Positions 25,085 through 34,351 are shown, counted from the stretch's first letter. The stretch: DNA of 64,000 bases from Eikenella glucosivorans (GCF_016025525.2 NZ_JACSGR010000008.1:1-64000); one strand, 5' to 3'. Notes: generated from the sequence alone by a model not told the origin. Program-made: numbers and translations.

Positions 25085-25537
25085 ATGAAGCCCACAGTCG
25101 AACTCAAAATCCTCAACCCCAAAATGCAAGGCCACCTGCCACACTACGCCACCCCCGGCGCAGCCGGCCTCGACCTGCGCGCCTGCCTGGACGAAGCTAT
25201 TGAGCTCGCCCCCGGTGCCACCTGCCTCGTGCCCACCGGCATCGCCATCCACCTGGCCGACCCCGCCTACGCCGCCATGATCCTCCCACGCTCCGGCCTT
25301 GGCCACAAAAACGGCATCGTGCTCGGCAACTTGGTGGGCCTGATCGATTCCGACTACCAGGGCGAGCTGAAAATTTCGCTGTGGAACCGCAGCGGTGAGC
25401 CCTTCACCATTGAGCCAATGGCGCGCGTAGCGCAGATGGTGGTTGTGCCGGTGGTGCAGCCCGTGTTTCAAGTGGTGGACGAGTTTGCCGAAAGCTTGCG
25501 CGGCGAAGGCGGCTTCGGCAGCACCGGGCGGATGTGA
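25085..25537 (+). CDS. dut: deoxyuridine 5'-triphosphate nucleotidohydrolase
   Basis: This homotrimeric enzyme hydrolyses dUTP to dUMP and pyrophosphate, keeping uracil out of DNA and feeding thymidylate synthesis. The 150-residue protein shows the five dUTPase motifs: AAGLDLRAC, PRSGLGHKNGI, GLIDSDYQGEL, ARVAQMVVVPV and the C-terminal GEGGFGSTG, which closes over the substrate. GAGGAAG precedes the ATG. Confidence 0.96.
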   Translation: MKPTVELKILNPKMQGHLPHYATPGAAGLDLRACLDEAIELAPGATCLVPTGIAIHLADPAYAAMILPRSGLGHKNGIVLGNLVGLIDSDYQGELKISLWNRSGEPFTIEPMARVAQMVVVPVVQPVFQVVDEFAESLRGEGGFGSTGRM

Positions 25538-25576
25538 GGCGGCAAACGCTGGGTTGTTTTGATTTGGCGGCATATG

Positions 25577-25672
25577 TTTTCAGGTAGCCTTTTGTGAGAG
25601 AGGCTACCTGAAAATTTGTCGGCAACATTGGAGCGTAAACGGCTACCTGAAAATGGTTTCAGGTAGCCGTTT
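25577..25672. terminator. two DUS hairpins between convergent dut and DUF945 genes
   Basis: An inverted DUS pair lies at 25577-25590/25601-25614. A second hairpin at 25637-25672 has a 16-base stem (AAACGGCTACCTGAAA) and a very short loop, ending in GTTT. Their position between two converging genes suits bidirectional termination. Confidence 0.75.
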
Positions 25673-25689
25673 GCTGTGTGGTTGCGGGC

Positions 25690-26973
25690 TTAGGGTTGTG
25701 TGTAGCTTAGGCGGATGGTGTCGCCTTCCTGTGTGGCGCCGGGCTGGGCGAGCAGTTTGTCGATAATCTGCTGGGTGTCGGCTTCGCTATAGCTGCTGTT
25801 GGACCAGTCGGCGAAAGCGTGGCCGGCGGCGCTGATGAAACCTTTGCTGATGCGGATGTCGGCGCGGTATTGCAGTTTACTCAGCAGGGTGCCGGGTTTG
25901 ACTTGGTCGAGGTTGGCGTATTGGCCAGGGGGCAGGGTGAGCTCGGCGTCAGCGGTGAGCGGGGCACCGTCGAGCTTGATTTGGTTGCCTTGGGCTTGGA
26001 TGCTCAGGCCGCTGTTGAGCACGGCAGTGGCGATTTCGCCAAACTGGGTTTTAAGTTCTTGCTGCGGGATGCAGCTGCTGCGCTGGCGCGCCATGAGGTC
26101 GCTGAAGGCTTGCACGGTGGGGGTGGTGAGGCCGTTGAGCTCGGTGTTGAGGCGCAGGTCTTGGATGGTGTGCTTGCTGTTTTGTTGGGTGAATTCGATG
26201 CTTTGGATATCGAATCGGCTGCTCCAGCCCAGGGTTTGGCCGCTTACAGTTTGGCTGCTGGTGCTTTTTAGGTTATTCAGGACGATGCTGTTGCCGGGGG
26301 TGCTGCTGAAACTGAGGGAGGCGAGGGTGGTTTCGGCGCTGCCGGATTGGAGGCTGCCGTGGCCGAGGAAGGCGTTTCGGCTGCGGTGGCTGATGTTTTG
26401 CAGGGAGAAGGTGGCACGCTCGGCTTTGACTTGGATGGAGGGGATGCTGAACTGCACTTCGTCGGGCACGAGTTCGTCGTTTTCTTTGTGCAGGCTGGCG
26501 CGGCCGCTGATGACCTGCCAGGTGATGGTGGTGCCGTCTCTCTGCACGCTGCGGCCGGGTACTTGGATATCGGTTTGCACGCTGCCATTCCAGGAGATGC
26601 GGCGGCGGGCATCAAGCAGGAAGCCTTCGGGCAGTATGCTGTTTAGCTCTTGGGAATCGGAAACGATATAGACTTTGGTGTCGATCTGATAGCCGGCGAA
26701 GGAGCGGCGCAGGGTGTCGGTGCCGCGGATGGTGATTTTCTGCTCGGGGCGGCAGGGGTCGGGCAGGAAGTCGCCCTGCCATTGTGCGGTGCCGGAGAAG
26801 GCGCCTAGGTCGGTTTGTGCTTGGAAGTTGGCCAGGCCGAAGGAGCGCTGCATGAGCTCGGGGGAATAGACGGTGTCGGTGAGCCGTTTGTCGGCGTAGA
26901 GGCTGCCGCCTGCGGCTGTGCCGCCAATGAGGATGATGCCGGCTAGGCCGCCGATGAGGATTTTTTTGTTCAT
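25690..26973 (-). CDS. DUF945 (YdgA-like) family protein
   Basis: This 427-residue protein has an N-terminal hydrophobic segment (IGGLAGIILIGGTAAGGSLYA, written here only in outline, about 4-25) acting as a signal anchor. The large beta-rich DUF945 domain fills the rest. Two cysteines are far apart (DPCRPEQ and SSCIPQQ). E. coli YdgA is envelope-associated, and its function is not established. It is monocistronic, converging on dut. Confidence 0.8.
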   Translation of the reverse strand: MNKKILIGGLAGIILIGGTAAGGSLYADKRLTDTVYSPELMQRSFGLANFQAQTDLGAFSGTAQWQGDFLPDPCRPEQKITIRGTDTLRRSFAGYQIDTKVYIVSDSQELNSILPEGFLLDARRRISWNGSVQTDIQVPGRSVQRDGTTITWQVISGRASLHKENDELVPDEVQFSIPSIQVKAERATFSLQNISHRSRNAFLGHGSLQSGSAETTLASLSFSSTPGNSIVLNNLKSTSSQTVSGQTLGWSSRFDIQSIEFTQQNSKHTIQDLRLNTELNGLTTPTVQAFSDLMARQRSSCIPQQELKTQFGEIATAVLNSGLSIQAQGNQIKLDGAPLTADAELTLPPGQYANLDQVKPGTLLSKLQYRADIRISKGFISAAGHAFADWSNSSYSEADTQQIIDKLLAQPGATQEGDTIRLSYTQP

Positions 26974-27101
26974 GATGGGGTGTTTTTCGGGGCGTTGGGA
27001 ACGGTTTTATTTTAACAGAAAGGATGTTTGCCGGAGCTGCCTGAAAAAAGTGGGGCAGATCATGGCAAATTTCCGAGCTGATAGAACTTTGCTGCATGAT
27101 G

Positions 27102-27142
27102 TTTTCAGGTAGCCTGCCGTGCCGGAAGAGGCTACCTGAAAA
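27102..27142. repeat. inverted DUS pair after the uracil-DNA glycosylase gene
   Basis: TTTTCAGGTAGCCT at 27102 and AGGCTACCTGAAAA ending at 27142, spaced 13 bases. Likely terminator for the minus-strand gdh-tsaB-rimI-udg run. Confidence 0.85.
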
Positions 27143-27150
27143 GGAGGGCA

Positions 27151-28203
27151 TCAGCTTTTGGACAGATAGTGTTGCAGCTGTTTGAGCGTGGCCCAGGCTT
27201 GGGTTTTGAGCTCGGGCTGGCGCAGCAGGATGGCAGGGTGGGGGACGATGAAGGCGGGGGCGCCCGGGGCGATTTGGGCCGAGAGCCATTGCTGCACGGG
27301 GTCGTAGAAGCTGTTGCCGAGCAACAGCAGGGCTTGCGGCCGCACCCAGGCGGCTTCTTGGCGGATGAAGGCGGCACAGCGCACTTGCTCTTCGGGCGTG
27401 GGCTTAAGGGAGACGCGGGGGGTGCAGCGCTGCCAGGCGGTGCGGAAAACCTGTTCGGGCGCGAGGTGGATGGCGGCGAGCATATTGTCGAGCAGGAGGC
27501 CGTGGCGGCCGGCGAGAAGCTGGCCGGCTTCGTCGTCGCTGGGGGCGGGGTTGCGGCTGATGACCATGAGTTTGGCGGGGATGCTGCCGCGGCCGCTGAG
27601 GGCTTGTTTGCGTTCGCTGTGCAGGGGGCAGGCGGTACAGTCGGCGGCGTGCTGTTGCAGGCTTGCGGTATCGGCGAAGGCGGGGGCAGGCTGCTCAGCC
27701 CACAGTTTTTGCACGAGGGCGAGGGGGCTGGGGGCGGTTTGGCGGTGGGTTTCGTTGCGGTAGGGCTGCGGGGTGGCAACGGCGGCAAGTACGTCGGCGC
27801 GGTGGCCTTGCGGGGGCGGTGCGGTTTTGGCGGGGCGGGTTTGGTTACGCAGAAACTCACTTCGTTCGTTTTTGCTTCGCAGAAACTCGCTTCGTTCGTT
27901 TTCAGGTAGCCTGTTTTCTGTGCGGGGTGTGGGAGAGGGGTGGCTTTCCTGGTGCCGGATGTGGTTAGGTAAATCATCACCTGCATTTTGGCCGGACGGA
28001 AGCCTGCCGTTTTTGCTGCGCAGCAACTCGCTTTGCTCGTTTTGGCGAAACTTGCTTTGCTTGTTTTTGCTTCGCAGAAACTCACTTCGTTCGTTTTCAG
28101 GTAGCCTTTGGCTGTCGGCGGGGATGACGTGCGCGCTGCGTTTGAGCCACAGGGGGCCGAGGCCGAGGGCTTGGTGCAGGTGCAGGTAGCGGCTGCTCAG
28201 CAT
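27151..28203 (-). CDS. uracil-DNA glycosylase family protein with repeat-encoded insertions
   Basis: From ATG 28203, which overlaps the rimI stop by 7 bases, the protein has 350 residues. Residues ~170-350 form the UDG-superfamily domain. CTAC (Cys189/Cys192) and two later cysteines (QRC and VRC) match the iron-sulfur ligands of the family 4/5 type, and VPHPAIL holds the HPA motif. The usual GEAPG motif is replaced by SRNPAPS, so activity is not assured. Residues 33-65 and 98-120 are repeat-encoded (ERSEFLRSKN, EQSELLRSKN, RLPEN) from DUS and nested-hairpin DNA inserted in frame. Last gene of the gdh-tsaB-rimI-udg run. Confidence 0.78.
   Translation of the reverse strand: MLSSRYLHLHQALGLGPLWLKRSAHVIPADSQRLPENERSEFLRSKNKQSKFRQNEQSELLRSKNGRLPSGQNAGDDLPNHIRHQESHPSPTPRTENRLPENERSEFLRSKNERSEFLRNQTRPAKTAPPPQGHRADVLAAVATPQPYRNETHRQTAPSPLALVQKLWAEQPAPAFADTASLQQHAADCTACPLHSERKQALSGRGSIPAKLMVISRNPAPSDDEAGQLLAGRHGLLLDNMLAAIHLAPEQVFRTAWQRCTPRVSLKPTPEEQVRCAAFIRQEAAWVRPQALLLLGNSFYDPVQQWLSAQIAPGAPAFIVPHPAILLRQPELKTQAWATLKQLQHYLSKS
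27845..28106. repeat. in-gene repeats: DUS plus AACTCRCTTCGTTCGTTTT units
   Basis: Copies of the motif TTGCTTCGCAGAAACTCRCT followed by TCGTTCGTTTT occur at about 27851-27900 (two units) and 28010-28090 (three units, two of them diverged). Each array ends in a DUS (27899-27912 and 28095-28108). All are in frame with the glycosylase gene on the minus strand. Confidence 0.8.
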
Positions 28204-28640
28204 GGTTTCTCCATCAGCATGGCGTCTTCGCGGCTGCCGTCGGGGCGGGGGTAGTAGCCGGGGCGGCTGCCGCAGGGGATGAAGCCGTGGTGTTGATACA
28301 GGGCGAAGGCGGCGCGGTTGCTGCTGCGCACTTCGAGGAAGATGCGGCGGATATTTTTGGCGGCGGCCTGCTTCAAGAGGTGGCCGAGCAGCAGGGTGGC
28401 CACGCCTTGGCGGCGCCAACCGGGGGCAGTGTCGATGAGGTGCAGTTCGGCTTCGTCGAGCACGGTTTGCCACACGATGAGCCCGGCCAACTCTTTGCCT
28501 TGTTCGGCCAGCAGCACGGTTTCATTGGCGTGGCCGATGCAGGCGGCAAATTGTTTTTCCGACCAGGGGGAGGGGTTGCATTGGGCATCGAGGGCGGCCA
28601 GGGCGGCGCTGTCGTTCGGGCGGGCGAGGCGGACGATCAT
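28197..28640 (-). CDS. rimI: ribosomal-protein-alanine N-acetyltransferase
   Basis: This GNAT acetyltransferase of 147 residues has the acetyl-CoA motif APGWRRQGVATLLLGHLL near 74-92. LEVRSSNRAAFALYQHHGF near the end is typical of RimI, which acetylates the N-terminus of ribosomal protein S18. It follows tsaB, the standard tsaB-rimI pairing. Its start overlaps the tsaB stop by 4 bases, and its stop overlaps the glycosylase start, so the three are translationally coupled. Confidence 0.92.
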   Translation of the reverse strand: MIVRLARPNDSAALAALDAQCNPSPWSEKQFAACIGHANETVLLAEQGKELAGLIVWQTVLDEAELHLIDTAPGWRRQGVATLLLGHLLKQAAAKNIRRIFLEVRSSNRAAFALYQHHGFIPCGSRPGYYPRPDGSREDAMLMEKPC

Positions 28641-29371
28641 GCGGCGCCTTTTCTGGCTGCCTGCTCGGCGGCAGTGAGGGCAACTTTGTTTCGCACGTAG
28701 AGCAGCTCGGCTTCGGCGGCGCTCACGGCAGGATAGCGGCCGGAGGCGGCAAGCGCGAGGTAATGTTTGGCGGTGGGCATGTCTGGGCGGCCGGGGAAGG
28801 GCGGCGGCTCGGGCAGGGCGAAGGCGTTGCCGATGCCGATGATACCGGTATGCTTGAGGCTACCTGAAAAATGAGTATCTGTATTTTGGCCCGGCTTGTT
28901 TTTTTCAGGTAGCCTGATGTCGGCGGCTTTGCCGACACGGTAGCTGCTGAGGCGTTGCCCAGTTTGGGTGTCGAACCAGGCGTAGAACACTTCGCCCATG
29001 CGCGCATCGGTGGCGGCCAGCACGGCAGCCTGGCCGGGGCACAGCGAGGCGACGGCGTCGAGGCAGGGAATGGGGATGAGCGGGATGCCAAAAGGGGCGG
29101 CCAAACCTTGTGCCACGCCGGCACCGATACGCAGGCCGGTGAAGGCACCGGGGCCTTGTGCATAGGCGATGGCGGCCAAGTCGGCCACGGCCAGCCCGGC
29201 TTCGTCCAGCAGCGCGGCAATCTGCGGCAGGATGAGCTCAGACTGGCGGCTGCCGGTTTCCTGATGGAACAGGCGGGTATGGCCTCCGTGCCGCAGCGCC
29301 AGCGACAGCCACTGGGTGGAGGTGTCGATGGCGAGCAGCGGGCGGCTGCCGTGGAGGGGGGTGTTGCTCAT
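28637..29371 (-). CDS. tsaB: tRNA threonylcarbamoyladenosine biosynthesis protein TsaB
   Basis: It is the non-catalytic partner of TsaD in making t6A37 on ANN-decoding tRNAs. The 244-residue protein (start MSNTPLHGSRPLLAIDTS) carries the ASKHA-fold stretches LLAIDTSTQWLSLAL and AYAQGPGAFTGLRIGAGVAQGL. A segment of about 25 residues in the middle (IRLPEKNKPGQNT... to FSGSL) is encoded by a DUS pair at 28857-28915 and looks like an insertion relative to the family. An upstream extension of the frame overlaps gdh and is not used. Confidence 0.92.
   Translation of the reverse strand: MSNTPLHGSRPLLAIDTSTQWLSLALRHGGHTRLFHQETGSRQSELILPQIAALLDEAGLAVADLAAIAYAQGPGAFTGLRIGAGVAQGLAAPFGIPLIPIPCLDAVASLCPGQAAVLAATDARMGEVFYAWFDTQTGQRLSSYRVGKAADIRLPEKNKPGQNTDTHFSGSLKHTGIIGIGNAFALPEPPPFPGRPDMPTAKHYLALAASGRYPAVSAAEAELLYVRNKVALTAAEQAARKGAA
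28857..28915. repeat. inverted DUS pair inside tsaB
   Basis: AGGCTACCTGAAAA at 28857 and TTTTCAGGTAGCCT ending at 28915, both in the coding sequence. They are translated as SGSL and RLPE on the minus strand. The mRNA could form a hairpin here. Confidence 0.88.
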
Positions 29372-29387
29372 GCGTGGTTCACGCCTT

Positions 29388-32300
29388 TCAGGCCGGGTGG
29401 ACGATTTTGGCCAGATTGCGCACCAGTGCGGCGAGCATGGATAAATCGGCCGGTTCGTATTGCTGCATGTCGGCAATCTGGCTGCGGGCGGCAGCGATTT
29501 TGGCAGCGGCGTGGCCGTTGCTGCCGGCCTGCAGGAAGTCGTGGGTGAGCGCCAGGTGGAGCCGGGTGGCATCTTCGTAGATCGCCAGGCAGGCCTGCAG
29601 CTGCCATTGGTTGCCGCGTGGCAGCTTGGCGATGGCGCGGTAGATCCAGCTCATGTTCAGCCGTTCGGACAGCATGAAATAAGCTTTGGCTACGGTTTCC
29701 ACGGGTTTGCTCAAATCAGCGGCCAAATCCACTACGGCCAGCACGTTGGCGGCAAAGGGCAGGCGCGCGAGCTCGGCGGTTTCCTGTGCGTTGAGCACGC
29801 CGTAGCCGCTCAGGCGGGCTTCGCGTTCGGCGATGCTGGGGTGCTCTTCGGCTTGAATGCGGGCGGGCAGCTGCTGCATGAATTCGGCGGTTTGCGCGCG
29901 GTATTGCGTGATGAGGTTGCCGAGGTTAGAGAAAGGGCGTTTGCTGCGCAGCAGCTGGCCGGCCACGTGGCTGATGAGCTCGGCCACATCGGCAATCAGG
30001 CGTATCTGGGCTTCGGCGGGCAGGCGGTTGTCGAAGGCTTGGATGGCTTGGAAGCGGGCTTCGCCGTCGAGCAGTTGGTCGGCCGCCCAGTAGGCGCGCA
30101 CCACGTCGGGCACGGAGGCTTGGTTTTCTTCGCTGCAACGCTGGATGAAGTGCGGGCCCATGCGGTTGATGATGCGGTTGGCCAGCTGGCTGGCGATGAT
30201 TTCGCGCTTCAGGTAGTGATGCTGCATTTCGGTGCCGTACTGCTGTTGCAGCGGGGCGGGGAAATAGCGGATCAGGGCGGGCAGGAAATTGGGGTCGTCG
30301 GGGATGTCGCTACCGAGGATGGCGTCTTGGCAGTGCATTTTGCTGTAGGAAAGCAGCACGGCCACTTCGGGGTTGCTCAGGCCTTGACCTGCGGCGGCGC
30401 GGCGCTGGATTTCGGCCTCGTCGGGCAGGAATTCCACGGCGCGATCCAGGGCGGCGTGCTCTTCGAGATAGCCGATGAGGTTGGCGGCGGTTTTCAGGTA
30501 GCCTGAAGGGTTGAGCTGGGTCACGGAGAGGGCTTGGGTTTGCAAGTAGTTGTCTTGCAGCACCAGTTGCGCTACTTCGGCGGTCATCTGCTTGAGCAGC
30601 TCGTCGCGCTCTTCCTGCGGCAGGCGGCCGGCACGCACGGCTTCACCGAGCAGAATTTTGATGTTCACTTCGTGGTCGGAGCAATCCACGCCGGCGGAAT
30701 TGTCGATGGCGTCGGTGCAGCAGCGGCCGCCGTTTTGCCAGTATTCGATGCGTCCGAGTTGGGTGGCGCCGAGGTTGCCGCCTTCGCCCAGCACTTTGGC
30801 ACGCAGCTCGCCGCCGTTCACGCGCACTTCGTCGTTGGCTTTGTCGCGGGCGTCGGCGTGGCTTTCGGCGGCGGCTTTGATGTAGGTACCGATGCCGCCG
30901 TTGTAGAGCAGCTCGACGTCGGCTTTGAGCAGCTCGCGGATCAGCTCGTTGGGCGTGAGGCTGTCGGCTTCGATGCCGAGCCAGGCTTTCACTTCGGGTG
31001 TGATGGTGATGGATTTGGCGCTGCGTTCATACACGCCGCCGCCTTGGGAAATCTGCGAGCGGCTGTATTTTTCCCAACCGCCGCCGCTTTGGAACAGGCG
31101 TTTGCGCTCGTCGAAGCTTTTGGCGGCGTTCGGGTTGGGGTCAATGAAGATGTGGCGGTGGTTGAAGGCGGCTTGGAGGCGGATGTGTTCGCTCAGGAGC
31201 ATGCCGTTGCCGAACACGTCGCCGCCCATGTCGCCGATGCCGACTACGGTGAAGTCTTCGTTTTGGATGTCTTTGCCCAAGTGGCGGAAGTGGCGTTTCA
31301 CCGATTCCCAGGCGCCGCGGGCGGTGATGCCCATGCCTTTGTGGTCGTAGCCGGCACTACCGCCGGAAGCGAAGGCGTCGCCGAGCCAGAAGCCGTGTTC
31401 GGCGGCGAGGGCGTTGGCGGTGTCGGAGAAGGAGGCGGTGCCTTTGTCGGCGGCCACTACCAGGTAGGGGTCATCGCCATCGCGGCGGTGCAGATGCGGC
31501 GGGGGCTCGATGCCTTCGGCGGTGCGGTTGTCGGTGAGGTCGAGCAGGGCGTTGATGAAGATGCGGTAACAGGCCACGCCTTCTTTCAGGTAGCCTTCGC
31601 GGTCGGCAGCGGCATCGGGCAGCTGTTTGCACACGAAGCCGCCTTTGGAGCCGCTGGGCACGATCACGGCGTTTTTCACCATCTGCGCTTTCACCAGGCC
31701 GAGCACTTCGGTGCGGAAATCGTCGAAACGGTCGGACCAGCGCAGGCCGCCGCGCGCCACTTTGCTGCCGCGCAGGTGGATGCCTTCCACGCGCGGGCTG
31801 TACACCCAAATTTCGAACATGGGGTGTGGCTTGGGTAGGAAGGGGATGTCTTTGGATTTGATTTTCAGGCTGATTTCGGGTTTCAGGTAGCCCGCTTCAT
31901 CTTTTTGCCAGAAGTTGGTGCGGCACACGGCGAGGATGACGGTGCGGAAGGCGTTAATGATGCGTTCGTCGTCGAGCGCGGGCACGTCGGCCAAGAGGCC
32001 GGTGAGCTCGCTGTTGACCATCAGCGCACGGTTGTCGTCGGCCTCTTCCGGATGCAGGCGGGCGGCAAACAGCTCAGTCAGCTTGGCGGCAATGGCGCCG
32101 TGCCGGATGAGGGTTTGCTCTATGCGCTCTTGGCTGAAAGGCAGGGTGGCCTGTTTCAGGTATTTGGAAATGGCGCGCAGCAGCACGCTGTTGCGCCAGG
32201 AAATGCCGGCGGAGAGTACCAAGGCATTGAAACGGTCGTTTTCCACGCGGCCGGCCCAGATTTCGGCAAATAGGGCGGGCAGCTCGGCAGCGGCGGCCGC

Positions 32301-34181
32301 CCCGCCTTCGGCTGTTTGATGTATCGGTACGCTGGCGGCGGCTGAAAAATGGGTGAGGCCGACGGCGGCGTCTTCGGTGTAGAGCGTGTAGGGTACGGCG
32401 GTGTGCACGCTTAAGCCCATGTTTTCCACCAGCGGCAGGGTTTGCGACAGGCTGGGGCTGACTTGCGGCGTGTAGAGGCGGAAGGAATAGGGTGCCACTG
32501 GGTTGTCTTGTGCGGTGAAAGTGACCACCACGGGCTGCTCGTTGGAGAGTTGGGCGGCGTGTTTCAAATCGGCGATGGCCTGTTCGGGGCCAAAGGCTTC
32601 GCGGTAGGCGGCGGAGAAGGGTCCGTTTGCTTCGGCGTGGGCGGTGGGTTGGGCTGCGGCCTGGAGTGCCGGGGCAGGTTCGGGCGCGGTGTGTTGCGGC
32701 GCAGTTTGCGATTCGGCGGCGGGCGCGGCTTCGGTGGCGTTATCGGCCTCGGTATTTTCTGCCAGGCGGGCAACGTGTTGTTCCAGTTCGGCGGAACTGA
32801 AGCCGGGCAGGCGTGCGGCGCTGGTGTGGCACAGGAATTGTGCACAGGCCAGCGGGCTGTCGTCGGCCAGCTGTATGGAGAATTCGCAGTTGTCGGCGGC
32901 GAGCGCGGTTTTCAGGTAGCCTGCTATGCGGTGGCACAGGCGGCTGTCGAACTGCTCTTTGGGCAGGTAGCACAGCACGGAAACATAGCGTTTGAACAGG
33001 TTGGCACGGGCAAACAGGCGCACGCGCGGGCGCTGGCTCAGGGCGAGCAGGCCGCCCAGGGCTTCAACAAGTTCACCCTCGCCGGTTTCAAACAGTTCGT
33101 CGCGCGGGTAGCTTTGCAGCAGGTGGCGCAGGCTGCGGTCGTTGTGGCTGCCGTCTTCGAAGGCGAAGTGTTTGAGTGCGTGTTCGGCTTTGCGGCGCAG
33201 CACGGGGATGTCCCAAATGCTGCCGGTGTAGGTGGGGGAGGTGTAGAGGCCGATGAAGCACCATTGGCCGATCACTTGGCCGCTGGCGTTTAGTTTCTGG
33301 ATGCCCACCAGGTTGTAGTAGGCGGGGCGGTGGATGCGGCTGCGGTGGGAGGAGCGGTCGAGCAGCAGGCGGTCACTGTGCAGCCATTGTTTTTTGTCGG
33401 CATCGGAGAGGGCGGCGAAGTTGTCGGCCAGGAAGCGGCTGTTGTTTTGGGTGAGGATGCCTTGCGCGGTGTCGGCTTTGGGCTGCAGGCGCGGGCTGCC
33501 CGACTGGTTCACCAAATCGTATTCGCAGAAGCCCATCAGCAGGAAATTGCGGTCGGCCAGCCAGCTGAGGAAGGAGATGATTTCGGCGTCTTGGCTGCGG
33601 CCTTCGTTTAAAATCATCTGGTTCACCAGCAGGAGCTGGCCGCGCAGTTTGTGTTCGCTGGCGGCCACCATGCCCAGTTCGGCCAGCAGCAGGCGGATTT
33701 TGTCGGCCAGTTCCTGATCTTGTGCGGCTTCGGCTCCTTCTAAATAGAAGGCGGCCAGCACTTCTTTGCCGCTGCCTTCGAGCGCTTCGGTCTGGATGGC
33801 GGCGGCTTGGCCGCTGTCGTTGCGTTTGATGTGCCACAGGCTGTGCAGTACGGCCAGTGGGGGGCGCTGCTCGCGTTGGAGCAGCATCAGCAGGGAATCC
33901 AACAGGAAGGGGGTGTCGTCGGCCACGATTTCCACCAAGGTGTGCTGCACGGTGTCGCCGGTGGGCGATACGCGCACCACGGCTTTGCCGGCGGCGCGGG
34001 GCTCTTGCGCGAGTTTGCGGTGCGAATCGGCAGCAGCCACGAGGGAGTCGTCGCTGTAGCGGGCGAGGTCGGCAAAGTCGGCCTGCCGGTAGTAATCGGT
34101 GAGGAAGGGGAGGAAGTCTTCCGCGAAATTCTGTTGGCGGGCGCTGTCTTGCAGGCGCAAAACCGGGGCGGGCAGGTTCAT
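29388..34181 (-). CDS. gdh2: NAD-specific glutamate dehydrogenase, large (about 180 kDa) type
   Basis: It oxidatively deaminates glutamate to 2-oxoglutarate and feeds amino-acid carbon to the TCA cycle. From the ATG at 34181 (AGAGGAG upstream) it has 1,597 residues, typical of the L180 class. The N-terminal half carries regulatory ACT-like regions; the catalytic part holds GGLRWSDRFDDFRTEVLGL and KNAVIVPSGSKGGFV with the active-site lysines. GDMGGDVFGNGML marks the nucleotide site. Four DUS (30491, 31584, 31881, 32909) are read as GYLK. tsaB follows after 16 bp. Symbol usage varies. Confidence 0.93.
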   Translation of the reverse strand: MNLPAPVLRLQDSARQQNFAEDFLPFLTDYYRQADFADLARYSDDSLVAAADSHRKLAQEPRAAGKAVVRVSPTGDTVQHTLVEIVADDTPFLLDSLLMLLQREQRPPLAVLHSLWHIKRNDSGQAAAIQTEALEGSGKEVLAAFYLEGAEAAQDQELADKIRLLLAELGMVAASEHKLRGQLLLVNQMILNEGRSQDAEIISFLSWLADRNFLLMGFCEYDLVNQSGSPRLQPKADTAQGILTQNNSRFLADNFAALSDADKKQWLHSDRLLLDRSSHRSRIHRPAYYNLVGIQKLNASGQVIGQWCFIGLYTSPTYTGSIWDIPVLRRKAEHALKHFAFEDGSHNDRSLRHLLQSYPRDELFETGEGELVEALGGLLALSQRPRVRLFARANLFKRYVSVLCYLPKEQFDSRLCHRIAGYLKTALAADNCEFSIQLADDSPLACAQFLCHTSAARLPGFSSAELEQHVARLAENTEADNATEAAPAAESQTAPQHTAPEPAPALQAAAQPTAHAEANGPFSAAYREAFGPEQAIADLKHAAQLSNEQPVVVTFTAQDNPVAPYSFRLYTPQVSPSLSQTLPLVENMGLSVHTAVPYTLYTEDAAVGLTHFSAAASVPIHQTAEGGAAAAAELPALFAEIWAGRVENDRFNALVLSAGISWRNSVLLRAISKYLKQATLPFSQERIEQTLIRHGAIAAKLTELFAARLHPEEADDNRALMVNSELTGLLADVPALDDERIINAFRTVILAVCRTNFWQKDEAGYLKPEISLKIKSKDIPFLPKPHPMFEIWVYSPRVEGIHLRGSKVARGGLRWSDRFDDFRTEVLGLVKAQMVKNAVIVPSGSKGGFVCKQLPDAAADREGYLKEGVACYRIFINALLDLTDNRTAEGIEPPPHLHRRDGDDPYLVVAADKGTASFSDTANALAAEHGFWLGDAFASGGSAGYDHKGMGITARGAWESVKRHFRHLGKDIQNEDFTVVGIGDMGGDVFGNGMLLSEHIRLQAAFNHRHIFIDPNPNAAKSFDERKRLFQSGGGWEKYSRSQISQGGGVYERSAKSITITPEVKAWLGIEADSLTPNELIRELLKADVELLYNGGIGTYIKAAAESHADARDKANDEVRVNGGELRAKVLGEGGNLGATQLGRIEYWQNGGRCCTDAIDNSAGVDCSDHEVNIKILLGEAVRAGRLPQEERDELLKQMTAEVAQLVLQDNYLQTQALSVTQLNPSGYLKTAANLIGYLEEHAALDRAVEFLPDEAEIQRRAAAGQGLSNPEVAVLLSYSKMHCQDAILGSDIPDDPNFLPALIRYFPAPLQQQYGTEMQHHYLKREIIASQLANRIINRMGPHFIQRCSEENQASVPDVVRAYWAADQLLDGEARFQAIQAFDNRLPAEAQIRLIADVAELISHVAGQLLRSKRPFSNLGNLITQYRAQTAEFMQQLPARIQAEEHPSIAEREARLSGYGVLNAQETAELARLPFAANVLAVVDLAADLSKPVETVAKAYFMLSERLNMSWIYRAIAKLPRGNQWQLQACLAIYEDATRLHLALTHDFLQAGSNGHAAAKIAAARSQIADMQQYEPADLSMLAALVRNLAKIVHPA

Positions 34182-34262
34182 GAAACGGCTCCTCTGAATT
34201 GTTGGAATGGTGTGGGGGAAAACAGCTTGCTTTAATCTGCCGTATGATACGCGAGTTGGCAT

Positions 34263-34297
34263 TTTTCAGGTAGCCTGGGGCGGTTTTCAGGTAGCCT
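34263..34297. repeat. tandem direct DUS upstream of gdh
   Basis: Two DUS in the same orientation (TTTTCAGGTAGCCT at 34263 and 34284) lie between slyD and gdh. Unlike most sites in this window they are not inverted and cannot form a hairpin with each other. Confidence 0.85.
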
Positions 34298-34351
34298 TTT
34301 GGACAAAAATGTATCGCTTGTTTGATGCGGGAGACGTGATGGGCTGAGACG

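Noticed and set aside
29460..31838. Long plus-strand frames (348 and 434 codons) inside the glutamate dehydrogenase gene
   Set aside because: They are antisense to a complete 1,597-residue enzyme. Composition is Gly/Val/Ala/Phe-rich without structure.
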